64,000 nucleotides of DNA, taken from contig NHNW01000052.1 of NCBI GenBank assembly GCA_002786025.1, forward strand, positions 186,001 through 250,000, read 5' to 3'. Positions 1 through 11,233 of the stretch are shown here, in pieces. Each line of letters starts with the position of its first letter. Positions within the stretch are counted from its first letter, which is position 1. A model generated the notes under the pieces. That model was not told the DNA's origin. It worked only from the letters and a program-made list of their open reading frames with translations, and did no database searches. Position numbers and translations under genes: made by a program. This DNA is from Zasmidium citrigriseum (taxonomy: Eukaryota; Ascomycota; Dothideomycetes; Mycosphaerellales; Mycosphaerellaceae).

Positions 1-65
1 TTCTGAACCGGACGATCATCGAGTCAAGGCCGCCACAAGGTATCCCATCCGTCTTCGCAGTTTGG

Positions 66-1122
66 ATGGCCGCGAGGTTTGAGAGAAGACTCCAGGCCTT
101 GCCCGCTGAGATTCTTTGCATGATCGAAGGCTATCTGGATCCGAGTGATTTGATCTGTCTGGGCCGAACTTGTAGGACATTGTATCAGGCGGTCGACTAC
201 CAAATGGTAGACTTGAGAAATCTGGCGTTTGCGGAGGATCTTTGGCCAGTGTTGAGTGAGCACGGATTGGATTTTGCATTGGCGAAGGTGCGTTCGTTGA
301 AGCCCAGCTTCACAAGGCAAGCGCTGATAAATGAGGAAGGAACGATACAAGGTTATGAGAAGACTTCATCGGGATCGATTAGGAGTTCTAGAATCTCAGA
401 CCACAGGCACAAGTTGGCTGCCTTGTAGTGCATGCATCAGGGCACACCCCCGGCGATACTTTTCTCCATCCGAGCAACTCAAAACCGCTCAGGATCGGAA
501 GTGCCTGGCTTCGACCGCCCCTATTCGTATCTGCTCGCACTGGAGCGAGGATTTGCAATCTCTTAGACGAAGACGAGAGGCGTCGGAGTGTGAGCCTCGT
601 CCGTTGGACTTCTTCCGGACGGATAGATGTACTCATGTCGACCACGAATTCCAGGGGTTCTCGGCGCCGAAAATGCGGGATATTGGAGCGACTCTCAGCA
701 TCGAGCGAAGCATTACAGTTCTACAAACGGACGACAGGGACGGACTGACAGAAGAAAGCGTTAGAAGCGTCCTTTCGAGCGACGATCTCAGGGATATTGT
801 AATCTGCAACCACATTCACCTCAGCGATGAAGCTGTGGTCTCGAGCTTCAGGAAACGACCGACAGCTGACGATGAAGATCTTCCTGATCTAGTCATGGCC
901 GCCGTGGGCCACATGCCAGAGTTCGAGCCCGCGAGTTGCGATTCCTGTGGACGAAGCTGGCAATTCAGCATCTTCGATAATCTTGGATATCGACAGTCGC
1001 CCAGATTCGCGCTGAAGCTCATCGTAGACGACCAGATCAAGTCTGTCAAGGATCCATGGACGGAGGAGTATCTTCGAAAGGTCGAAGGAGGGCGAGAGCT
1101 AATGAGCTTGATGAAGGAGTAA
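66..1122 (+). CDS. F-box protein, fungal type, possibly 5' partial
   Basis: Probable substrate-recognition subunit of an SCF ubiquitin ligase. Residues 10-45 carry an F-box (LPAEILCMIEGYLDPSD, then a CR.LYQ segment). The second half has CSACIRAHPRRYFSP and ICSHWSE, a Cys/His pattern common in fungal F-box proteins. The two halves lie in different frames. An intron at 288-399 (GTGCGT donor, CTCAG acceptor) joins them in phase and gives about 314 aa ending at 1122. Acceptors at 351 and elsewhere also keep phase, so the junction is uncertain. The frame is open upstream of the ATG at 66 to the window edge, so the true start may lie outside. The target substrate is unknown. Confidence 0.6.
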
Positions 1123-1188
1123 TCGAGTATGTACATCATTATGCATTGAAACATTAGTCTATGTGTATCGTCCCATTTTCCGAGATTC

Positions 1189-3242
1189 CTAGAACGCCAG
1201 TGTCGAAATCGTTACAATTAGTACAATTATGAATGGGATTTGGTGCACCGCGCTGTCATTTGCTGACGCAGTTGGGCTAGAGGTTGCTTGAGCTGTCTGG
1301 CTCGTCGTCGACCTCGTTTCCTTTGATGGAGCAGATGTAGTCCCATGGGCGGAATTGGAGGCTGTGGTGGTATCAGCGGCAACGATCCCGTGTGCACCAA
1401 TCGAGATCTTGTGTCCGTTGACGGTGACTTCTGGACCTCCAGGTGACAGTGTCTGACCCTCGATAAGTGCAACATTTGTCCCATCCGAGGGATATGATGC
1501 TATGATCGTCTGCCCACCGGCAATGACTGTGGTTCTACTTGGATCCGAAGGGGCATCCGAAGGAGGGTCTGAAGGAGGGTCTGGAGGAGGATCTGAAGGA
1601 GGATTTGAAGGCGGATCTGAAGGAGGATCTTGCGGCGACGGCGAGGCAGGCGATTGGTTCGGCAATGTCACCCCTCCCTGTGTCTGTGGACTTGTCTGAG
1701 GGGCCGGGTGTGGTGGAGGCGGTTCTGCGGCAGCTGTCGACGTTGGAAGGTTATCCTGTTCCGCTGCCGGCGTCGTAGGTCCCGGAGGTGGCGGTTGTGT
1801 TGCGCTAGGAGAAGGATCTTGATATCCCGGCAGCGTAGGTTGGGCTTCAGAGGGGACCTCTGTCAATGCCAGAGGTGGATCAAAAATCACGTTTGCTTGC
1901 CTTGGGTTCCAGAATTTGCATTTGTTCCATTCCGGCACAAGGCTTTTTAGCCTTGTTGGCACCGCCAGCAGCGGGTTGAAATTGTCGAAGATGGTCTTGC
2001 ATGGATCCGGGGATACCGTTTTGGTGGTATATTCTCCATTCTCGAATTCGACAGAGTATGGGAGGCATTGATTTTGGCATTTGTATGCGCTTGCTGCCAC
2101 TGGAGAGTTCAGGTCGGCAAAGTTCAGCATCGTGCCTGGACCATAGCCTGGTATGGATGTCTGGGTCCGATTCCACCATGTCGCATAGCAATTTGTCGAG
2201 ATTTCCTCCGATTTGAACCCGATGATTGTGTTGGAGAACGTGGGTCCTATTTGAGCTGCTGCGCCCCCAGGGCCCGTAAATGGTCGGTAAGCAGCATAGA
2301 GCGTTTCAAAAGATATGTAGACCGAGTCTGGATAGAGAGTCGTTCCTAGCGTCGTGATAGGTGTCCATGGAGCCGTTGGAGTGACAGTCGTGCCCCCAGG
2401 TCCACACAGACCGCCTCCTGTGGTGGTGACGGGGAAATACATGAGCTGCACCGGTCCACCTTGGACCAGACAAGGGAACCCCTCATCCAGAGGGGCGCCA
2501 CATGCACCATAGAGTCTGACTCGGGCAAAGGAGTCGTCAGGGAAATCAGTCAAGTTAGTACCATAGTATAAGACTGCACAGTCGTCTTGATTTGGCTGGC
2601 ACTTGGGATCTGGTATCACTGGAGATGTCGTGGTTATGATACTGGAGAAGACCTCCGTGAGCGTGGTGTTGAATACCGTGGTTGAGGGAGAGTAATGAGC
2701 CCTCGGAGTGCCATCACATAGCTTATATGTGCTAACGCTGGTCGTCGGATAGATGGTGGAGCTGGTTGTATAGATTGCAAGAGAGGTCGAGTCTATCACG
2801 GTCGTATCGCCCGAAATACTGTGCGAGAATATGTAACCGGGATATGTGGCGTACCAAGACGTGTAAGCATTCCAGCAGCTCTGTGCATGGCTCACGTATT
2901 CGCTCTTAAAGTCGCTAGACCATTTGATGTTGGCAGAGGGCACTGACACAGTCCACGTTGGCGAGAGGGTCGTTGGTGCCGAGGTTGGCGAGGAGGTCAT
3001 TGTGGACGAAGATCCAAGAGATGATGGAGACGCCGCTCCAGAAAACACTCGTCCGAGTCCATGAAGAATATAATGTCCCAGCCCGGGGGCCGAGTCTGGC
3101 TGCGGTCCTCCAGCTACACCTGAAGACGTGGTGAGAATCTGTACAATCGAAGACATCTATCATGCTCACCATCATGACTGGCTGCTACCGCAGTTTTCAA
3201 GAGCAGGCAGATCGCAAGCGTCTCCAGAAAGGGCGTGTACAT
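1189..3242 (-). CDS. GPI-anchored, Ser/Thr/Pro-rich cell-surface protein
   Basis: Predicted secreted wall or membrane mucin-like protein of 667 aa. Exon 1 (3242-3170) encodes a signal peptide starting MYTPFLETLAICLLLKTAV. A 50-nt intron (3169-3120, GTGAGC donor, TTCAG acceptor) joins it in phase to the long second exon. The middle has many Cys and NxT/NxS sites. It is followed by a proline-rich hinge of PPSDPPS-type repeats, a GQTLSPGGPEVTVNGHKIS segment recurrent in fungal extracellular proteins, a Ser/Thr-rich stalk, and a hydrophobic C-terminus (IPFIIVLIVTISTLAF) that fits a GPI-anchor signal. No catalytic domain is recognised. Starting at the in-frame ATG at 3156 would lose the signal peptide. 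Confidence 0.75.
1542..1632. repeat. 12-bp minisatellite in the proline-rich hinge
   Basis: About seven to eight imperfect copies of a GGATCTGAAGGA-like unit on the plus strand. On the minus strand they encode the PPSDPPS repeats of the GPI-anchored protein. The 12-bp period keeps reading frame, so gain or loss of units changes hinge length without breaking the protein. Confidence 0.8.
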
Positions 3243-4297
3243 AGTCTTTCCAAGCTAGATGATCTCATTCTCCGCACGAGCTCATCGTCGCCGCCGAGCG
3301 AGGAAATGCGATGGCAGACCAGCAGAAGGGCTGTAGTCCGCGTCTCGGCTTAAGATGAGGTGTCTTCTGGCGTGATGGTAGCGATAATGGCAGAGTCGAC
3401 GATGTAGAAGCTGGGAACAGGATCGCATTGCGCGTCAAACTCTGAAAACGGAGCTTCCGCAGTTGAGTCGAGCGATGTCGCGCATTGCCTTATTGGGTGC
3501 TACTAAATCACTCTTCGGTAGTAGTGCGCCGTTCTTTGACCTCGTCTGCGATGTAGGTCGAGTTGACCTGTTCCAAGAATAAGAATAGATGCTGAATGCA
3601 GCCTTATACCACGGGCGAGGTAGAACGAAATGTAGTTGCTTAGGGAGTCCACAAATACGAAGGGGGCCACGTTTGAGTTTGAGGTGATGTCGAGAATACG
3701 AGGAGCTTTTCCAAGATAGACTTTCGACAGCCGTTGGCGTCCTTCTTGAAGCGGCCAATTGCGGCTTCCTGTCGTTGCCAGCCACCTTCTTTTTGAATGA
3801 GATCAAACTGGAAGATGTCTCCAGCCATCCCCAATTTTTGAACGAGAGCAAAGAGCGCAACAAGACATCCAATAGCTCAGAGTCGCTTATTCTCGCGGAG
3901 AGAGCTGATCTGACTGTTTGACCGGAAGAAGGAGGGTGCCATCGACAACATCATCTACACCACCATCTGTGAACTTGTGATCTCAGATTCATACTCACAC
4001 GCAGTCACATCCTGGGAAAGCCGTTCGGCGGACATCCACTGCAAGGCGGCCTTGATTGAGCAAGTGGCTTTACTGAATCATTGTGCGCTCAGGCGTCATT
4101 ATCTGGTGACATTTTGTTTCTAGCTCTATACTTTTCTAAGGTTACGATGGCTCTGCATTCGCTCGATGTGCATCGACCTTTGATCCGCTCTCATTACAAC
4201 GAATGTGCTCTACTTTCAAGGAGGTCTATGCCAAGCCTCCCTCCTTTCTGCTGACTCTCACGTAACTGTCGGCGATTATCGTCAAGGCTCGGCCTGA
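3243..4297. other. Spacer with one doubtful minus-strand ORF
   Basis: No convincing complete gene. A short minus-strand reading frame at 3640-3834 looks protein-like and is listed separately. The rest shows no recognisable domain, tRNA or repeat. Confidence 0.5.
3640..3834 (-). CDS. Short orphan ORF, possible gene fragment
   Basis: The frame reads MAGDIFQFDLIQKEGGW and continues with RFKKDANGCRKSILEKLL, an amphipathic and plausible protein sequence. Upstream in the same frame, without a Met, is a hydrophobic IGCLVALFALVQKL stretch that ends at a stop. A possible intron starts at GTATTC after EKLL and leads to a frame with QLHFVLPRPWYK. No complete model could be built and no family is recognised. 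It may be a degraded gene, a fragment of a spliced gene, or chance. Confidence 0.2.
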   Translation of the reverse strand: MGMAGDIFQFDLIQKEGGWQRQEAAIGRFKKDANGCRKSILEKLLVFSTSPQTQTWPPSYLWTP

Positions 4298-5965
4298 CTA
4301 GTAGTTGGTGTCTGGGCCTGTCGGGCTGTACTTGTATCCTGGAAATTGATCGAATAGACCAATCGACAGCTTGCCAAGCTCAGGACAGCTCAAGCCGCCA
4401 ACAATAGGTCCAACGTATTTGTTGATGAGATTGGTGACTGGGGCCAAATCGTTGATGGCGTTGTCCAGAAAGTTGGGAATGCCTTGCTGGAGCAGCTGGA
4501 AGGCGAAACACGCAAAGTTGTCGCCCTTGAAGAGGGTGTTGGCGTCGAGAATGCCGCCTGAGATATTGGCAACGTTCAGACCGGTGAAGGTGTTCTTGAG
4601 CACGATTGTCAGAACTTTCGGTGTTATAGATGGCAGGAAAATACTCACCACTTTGCCGGTATTGCCGCCAAACTTCAAGGTGGAAGGGTACTGTGCGTAG
4701 ACAATCAGCATCTGAGCATTATATGGGCCGGAAGAAACGTACAGCAAGGTATCCGATAGCAACATCACCAACGACATCTTGCGCTTCGTATGGAGCATAA
4801 GACGGACGACGGTACTGTTGGAGAGAACTCGTCAGCAATCTTTGTCTCAAGACAGACAGCTATTCTCCGTGCTTACCCAGTTCTCAGGCACGCGCTCTTG
4901 GCCCTTCAGCCACTTGAAGCTTCCAGGCTCTCCTGCAACGCCGAAGAAAGACTTGAAGTTGTACCCATCGAGATAACCGGATGGCTCCTGAGCGCTATGA
5001 TTGCTCATAAGGTTGATGACGAAGTTGTAGGCTGCAGGGACGACCACGACTGTCGAGAATGCTCCAGTGAAGTAGTAAGGGTTGTTGGCGATGGACTCGT
5101 CCTGTGCCTCTTCGAACTTAGATCGGAATTTGTCGAGCGTGTATCGGTTAGAGCCATCTTTGACAGCAATGTCGTAGACCTGCTCGAAACGGGTAACATT
5201 GAGAGAATGAGCGTCTCCGTTGTTGATGTAGGCGTCTCCTCGGCCAATGGAAGAGTCGCCTTCGTAGTTGTTGTGACTGTACGAGAGACCCTGGCCAGTG
5301 CCGAGCAGGGCACCTGTACCGCAGTCAGTCAGCTTGTGCATCGGATATGCGGCGCAGATTGATCTTACCAGTCAGGTCATCCTTTGGTAGAGGACCTCCA
5401 ATAGACCAGACCCCTTCAACAACGTTGCCATCAACGGCGATAGCGTATGCGGCAAGAACCGCGGAGATCCTTGGCCCCAGGTTGTACAGTGCACCAAGAC
5501 CTGACACCGTCTGCTCGATCGAGGCAATACCATTTCTGGGCAGGTAGCCATGATTGGCGGCAGCATTGAGGCCCTGTCACTGAATTAGCTACCTGAATAA
5601 AGTGGAAACATCAGTAGGATCACATACTGGGCATGGCCCTCGGATGTCTCCCGGACCAGGAGCGATCCATTGATGTTCGCCACTGACAGAGACAAGCTGA
5701 TCTGCAAAAGTGTTAGGGCAGTCAAGCCTACTTAAAAATGCTTGAGAGGGGTTCTACCTTTGCCATCAAAGGTTGGGCAGAGCCGAGTGCCACAGTTGCT
5801 CTCGGCCTTTGAAATGCCCAGGGCATCCTGTTGGCGACTGACCAGGCTGCGGCGTGCTGAGTTGTCGAGAACCTCGCGTACCTCCATCTTCATTTCAACG
5901 CCATTCTTGAGGTGAGGGAAAGCGGTCGCGCCAAGTGCAGACGCAAGTAAGAGAGACGTCTTCAT
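4298..5965 (-). CDS. Heme-thiolate peroxidase (chloroperoxidase/peroxygenase family), seven exons
   Basis: Secreted heme enzyme of the chloroperoxidase/unspecific peroxygenase family, which uses H2O2 for halogenation, peroxidation or oxygen transfer. Exons are 5965-5758, 5701-5628, 5573-5369, 5313-4877, 4814-4743, 4690-4649 and 4594-4298. All junctions are GT-AG and in phase, giving 444 aa. A signal peptide (MKTSLLLASALGATAFP) is followed by the heme-ligand motif GPCPGLNAAANHG with Cys93, and an E180-G181-D182 motif that fits the Mg site of long peroxygenases. GGNTGKV and FTGLN blocks near the C-terminus are also family-typical. The region where the distal Arg and acid-base Glu normally lie reads FTGAFSTVVVVPAAYNF, so neither is evident. 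The family call is firm; catalytic activity is uncertain. Confidence 0.88.
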
Positions 5966-6043
5966 GATGTCAGGGGTTGGGGAGATTGCGAGTCGAGGAT
6001 TTGATGATGAGAAGGATACAGGTCAGATGGGTCAAGAAGGGGT

Positions 6044-6051
6044 TATTTATA
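6044..6051 (-). promoter_or_regulatory. TATA box of the heme-thiolate peroxidase gene
   Basis: TATAAATA on the minus strand, about 80 bp upstream of the peroxidase ATG at 5965, a plausible core-promoter position. No transcript data are available. Confidence 0.45.
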
Positions 6052-6527
6052 CTTGGCCTGAAGGTCGTTGTGCTCGGTTTGCTGCCATCCGCGAGTGCAT
6101 CAGCTCCTGCCTTTTCGTATGATCGACAGCTGATATGTCTCCATTCGTCTAGGACAGTGATAGTTCAGTCAAGCTATTCAGACTTTTCTTCTTGACGAAC
6201 AGACGCAGGGTACCGGAACCCTTAGCCGCATGAGCAGTGCGAATGCACTCATTCACATACTGTGTTCGCCATGGGATCTGCGACGCCACCAGGTGCGAGA
6301 AAGTTCATACCCGGGAAAGATCGTCGGCGAGGCAAGTGAAGGGCAAGAGAACGAGGACGCCAGTGACCCATAGCTCGAATGTTGCCAATGCTGAACAATC
6401 TTGCGTTATCGTTGGGCCAGCCGTATGTGCAGATGTACCGGCTTTACCGTCCATATGAGGTGCGAGCGACGAGAGTGTTGCAACGTGAGCCAAAGTTTGA
6501 TGCGATGGTGCGGATTTCAGCGCTCGA

Positions 6528-6551
6528 CAGCCAGCCAGCCAGCCAGCCAGC
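6528..6551. repeat. (CAGC)6 microsatellite
   Basis: Six tandem CAGC units in non-coding sequence. No other structure is associated with it. Confidence 0.9.
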
Positions 6552-7784
6552 ACACCCCTCGGAGGCAAAGAGGGATGGTATACTGGATGTATGTCAGACA
6601 TCTCGTTGGCGGATGAGTCCAAGCCTTCGTGTACTGCGGGCGAAGCTCCGTATCAGAAGTACTTCCTGTCTCATGCCGGTAAGAGTCACCATTCAAAGAA
6701 GCCATATTTCCACAGTGTTTCCCGATGCAGACGAGACCAGGACGACACGATGGTAAGCAATAATTGCGGATCGATCCAAGAGAGTCCTTGCCAATCGCGT
6801 TCCTTGGATTACTGCGCGAGAACTAAGCATAACGCAGAAGCTTCGCTGGTGGCCACGGGTGCTTATTGGCTTTGGGAATTCGACTCTTGGGGGTTTGAGT
6901 TTCTCAACCTCATGTCGTGCTTGGAGCTGTATATGATCCCATCACCAATTGCATAGCACAGGGCCTCCACTGTTGGGACCCGTTTAGGATAGGCCGTGGT
7001 CCAAAACGTCTGTTGACTTGCAGAATGTGGCGTTCCCAGATCCTGCTCCAAGGAGATGCGATCGCACGTTCCGGGTGTGTGGCGCCAGTCACACGTCAGA
7101 AGTCTTTGACGTGAGCGAGGCGCTTGAGAGTGACATTGAGTAGGCGTATTCTCGCCTTGCACTCTCCTCCAGCCTCGTGATTGGCGTCTCCCTATCCCGA
7201 ATCGATATTGACACTTCTGGGCTTTCAACTTCTTTGAAAGCGTTGCCGATGGTGACTTGAAGCTTTCTTCCAGTCATCAAAGTCGTTATTAGTTGCTAAT
7301 CAGTATGAATTTCCTCGATGCAAGTGACCCACTACGTTGTTCGACGTTTCCAGTTCTGCGCGCACTGCAGCTTGACTGCATCACGTCTCCGGAGTTAAAG
7401 ATGACGCCATCTTAGTCCTCCACATCGTCTTCTCATGGAGTGAATCGTTCTGTTCGGGTCATCGCTTAGCATATTTTCCACTCAAATAGGCCATCATGAA
7501 TTCTTTGGCCAGCCGTGAGAGCCGCGGTCAACGTGATTTGGCAAAGTCAAACGTGTGGTGACCGATATGCAAATAAGGCGTGCTTGACGCCGATACAGTG
7601 GATCTCGTTCTCTGATCGCGCGGCATGATCCGAATCAATTTGCAGTAGCACGTACTAGATTTTCCGGGTCGTCGGCGGCCAATGATGACAGGGTCGTTGA
7701 GAAAGTGTTCACGAAGTCGCATCTGTGGAAGAGGTGTCGTTGAGGGATCCCTGCCGCTATCCCCGAAAAGGAAGGTACCGGGCC

Positions 7785-10269
7785 TTAAGCATTGTCTCTC
7801 TCACTTTTGTTCAAGCAGAATCTGAATCTGTCCAACCTCGTCATACGTTGGAGCACCATTGTTCTCATTCTCAACACAGTCTCGCGGCAGAAGGTTTGCG
7901 TTGCCCAGTCGTAAGAGCACAGCAAAGCACGTTGCATACCGCCCTCGTGGCCGCAGATGATGGCAACAGATGGCGGCGATTTCGCGTAAAAGGCAGTCGC
8001 TGACATGGTATATGTGTCTATGATCGTGAACAGCTCCGTACCATCTTCGGCAGCCTCGTCGATTCGAGGAGGCAGGCCGATGCACTCGCCGTCCACGTTC
8101 CTGTGTCTCGACAGCCGACTTCCGCTCGCGCTCCATTTCAGTCGACCGCAGTTGAAGCCGAATAAGCGCTTCTCGACCTGACCAAGATCGGGGACGCCGC
8201 GCATACCGAAGAACCAGGCTTGTGTGGACCAAAACTTGCCACGATAGAGACCCATGAGGATTCTAGGCGTACAGAGTGCGAGGAGAACCGAAAGTCCGAG
8301 GATGATAGCACCGAGCAGGACAAAGAGATTGTTTGGCCAAGCATTCGGATCGCTCATGGAGAGGTCACCCATAGAGGCGAGCCCTCCCGCGAGAAGGCCA
8401 ACACCCGTTACGACGTAGGCGGGCAAGGATCGCACGGCTACCACGGCCAATGACCTTCCAGCGGTGTTCCGCTTGAAGAATGCCACTTGCTTGAGCTCGT
8501 ACCACTCGATGCTCGCGCCATAAGCACCATCAAGAGTGACAGTACGGTTGTCCACGATACCTGCAATTTGGCAGTGGGGCTCAATGTCCCACAGCTTGAC
8601 TCCCCAAGAATCTTGCATCTCGTACCAGGGGCTACGAGGCGATGGCGGGAGGAAACAGATGAGCCTCTCGAGTAGTTGGTCGCTGTCGTTGGCAAGCGAT
8701 AGTCGGGCAAATGCTTCGAAATCGCCATCTCTCTTGTTGACCAGAGGCCGTCGACGCAGTAGTCCCATGAGAGAATGAGAGGCATCGCCCGTAGTCTTCA
8801 TGTCCGATAAGATCCCGTTCACATCCGTTTGTCGACGCATGAGGCCGGCCAATGCTATGCTCGAGAGCTCCAAAGGGGTCAAGTCCAGTGATCCTTGGTA
8901 GTGGTCCAGCAAATGTCGCATCTCCATCGCATCGTCCCAAGCAGCCGCCGCCAGTCTCCTCTTCAACAAGCTCTCGGGCTCAATCTCACCAGCCGTATAG
9001 ACATCGATGGTCTGATTTGGACAAAGTAACGCTTCGGGCAGAGTCCAGAGGCGACTCCCATATTGCTTCAGTGAAGCTGACTTGCCACGTGCATCCATTA
9101 CCTGCAGCTTATTTGTGACTGGCGGACCTCGTACGATGACCATCGAGTGGGCCACACGAACAATGTCGCAGATACGATACACCTCCTCCATGGTGTCATG
9201 ACTCTCGCCTGCTCTTTGGTCTGGCACCAGACATTCGAAATCAATCCAAAAGGCTGGTACACCTGCTTCCCGGGCGATCAAACATCCGAAATTGCACAGT
9301 GTCTGACGATCCAGTGCAGACATGCGCATCTTGTCATCGTATTCGTTTGGAGGAAGCTTCCATTTCTGCAACTGTTCGGGCGTCGCCACGCAGAATTGTT
9401 TGCGTGTGTACGACACGAAGATGAAGTTTGGCTCGACCGAAGAATTCGTACGCTGCATGTACTCTTTGACACTGAGTGATTCGTGAGAGGTCTGGCCAGT
9501 GGAGGGATTGGTTTTGATGAAACACAAATGGCGGGGCCCAAGCTCCGTCCCAAGCATGTCAGCATCTGGTAATATCGATGGTCTCGTCTCGGCGGTGGAA
9601 ATCACTGCTGTTGACGCTCTGTCAGAGAATGATACTCCACTGGCGGAGGCCGATGCTTGTGTGCTGAGCTCTTCGCTTGAAGACTGGTCTTCGCTTTTGT
9701 TACGAGCCGAGCGTGGATATAGCCATTCACGATACACGATTGAATCGTAGTCTCCATTATTCCGCACTGCGCCGCCCAAGTGGGTCGGCAGAACTAGCTA
9801 CACAGTTGTCAGCAAAATGAATAGAGAGAGACAGCTCGCACTCATTCACCAGAAATGCCAACGCTAGGCTTCCCGGAACGATCTTCAGGATCACAGCTGC
9901 CCATCCTCCTCGGCCTTGCAGCGCTGAGTCGTCACCATCTCCAGATCGAATAACGGATTTGTAGATCCAATACACAACTTCGATGGCCCATGGCGTTGGG
10001 TCGTACAGAGACTTGCTGTCTTGCACAATAAGTGGTGCGAGTTTACCGTCTCTCGGATCGAGGAAATGGCCATCGGCACGAGGAGCAGGTGGCCGGCGAA
10101 GAACACGACCAAGGCCATCGCGATGTTTAGCATCTATCGGTATGATCGCATCATCTGGTTTATGTTTCTTCCGAGCAAGGTGTCGAAGCGGACGCCTGAG
10201 AAGTTCGTAGGTCTGATCTGTGTTGTTGAGTAACGAGTCGCCTGCACCATCCCGAAGAATGGTGTCCAT
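7785..10269 (-). CDS. HET-like protein with transmembrane segments
   Basis: Resembles fungal heterokaryon-incompatibility (HET) domain proteins, which act in non-self recognition. Exon 1 (10269-9850) joins exon 2 (9797-7785) through a 52-nt intron with a TGCTGAC branch site, giving 810 aa. The HET-like part includes FIFVSYTRKQF, a long AREAGVPAFWIDFECL segment, EEVYRICDIVRVA and YGSRLWTLPEALL, the order seen in HET domains. Two hydrophobic segments follow (ending near ALCTPRILMGL), so it is probably membrane-bound. A minus-strand overlap at 9891-10133 in another frame is also hydrophobic (IAMALVVFFAGHLLLVP), so the N-terminal model is less certain than the rest. The allelic or incompatibility role is not known. 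Confidence 0.7.
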
Positions 10270-11233
10270 GGATTTTTGTCGAGTATCCCGATGATGTTGC
10301 AGAAGCGATAGCGAATCTGCGTATTAGGAGCGCATCAAAGAATATTATGGCGAACTGAGATTTGTAAGACGACAGTTCGTTCCCGAGCCACGCGAGACAA
10401 CAACAAGAATCCGTTCACCGTGCTATATTGGCGATTCCATGCGCTTAATCAGCCTGATAAATCAAATGTGTTCACGTGCCGTTTTATTACTTACTGCGAA
10501 TTGGTTGTGGTTGGAGTGAAATCCTGATAGGTAGGTCACTCTGCTCTGCTGCGTGCGCGGATGCGTGTGATGTATATACGTACGCAACTTTGCATCGGGA
10601 TGAGCATTTTATCGCATTCTATACTGAAAGGAAGAGGTTAGCAGCCCCTGTAATTAAGGTTAAGCGATCAAATGAGGGCATGGGGCCATAAACGCCTGTG
10701 TGATGCTGTGCCTCCCTCATCAGCCGCAGCGAAGAAGATCGTGGCGTGGCATTGGCCCCATCTGGAGAGCTACGACTGCTGGATGTCACCAAAGAACATG
10801 CATCAATACGCATTCCTCCAGGACAACTTTGTCCACTGGGGTGATAGTGCTCAACAAGTTCTGGGTTGAGTGAGAGATGCAAGAGTGCAAGAGGTGAGGT
10901 CGGCGGGAATGCGCTAGGCTTAAAACAGGGCGCAATTTAGGCTCGATTTAGAGTCTAAACTGGCGCCAGGAGCACACATCAAGCCAAGTGCGATGGGGCC
11001 ACCGTTGATCGCAAGTCAGAAGAGAGGGTTCTGCTCAGATGCAGCGAGAAAGCATTGGTATTGATGCAGTTTTGAAAGTTGAGTGAGTGAGAAGTGAGTT
11101 GAGGTCGAGTTGACTTTCCTGCCAAAAGTTCCATGTGAGCGTGGGGTCCGAGCGCGCTTTGATGAGGTCACCGCAGCGCGACCTCACTTCATCCTCCAAA
11201 CAAACACCATGAGGCCGGAGCAACGGCGGCATC
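10270..11233. other. Divergent intergenic region, HET-like gene and seipin
   Basis: About 960 bp between two divergent starts, presumably holding both promoters. Only short unsupported reading frames are present. No repeat or RNA gene is recognised. Confidence 0.55.

Larger units (their letters stand above)
5966..7784. other. Gene-poor intergenic region
   Basis: Holds the peroxidase promoter at its left end and the 3' flank of the HET-like gene at its right end. Reading frames in between are short, overlapping and without domains. A short CAGC repeat is listed separately. I see no gene. Confidence 0.55.

Noticed and set aside
4690..4742. 31-nt intron alternative in the heme-thiolate peroxidase (acceptor at 4712)
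   Set aside because: Too short for a fungal intron. The acceptor at 4691 gives a 52-nt intron with a CTGAT branch and restores family spacing between the WYRR and GGNTG blocks.
6528..6551. CAGC microsatellite as a functional element
   Set aside because: A simple short repeat in non-coding DNA with no associated gene or structure.
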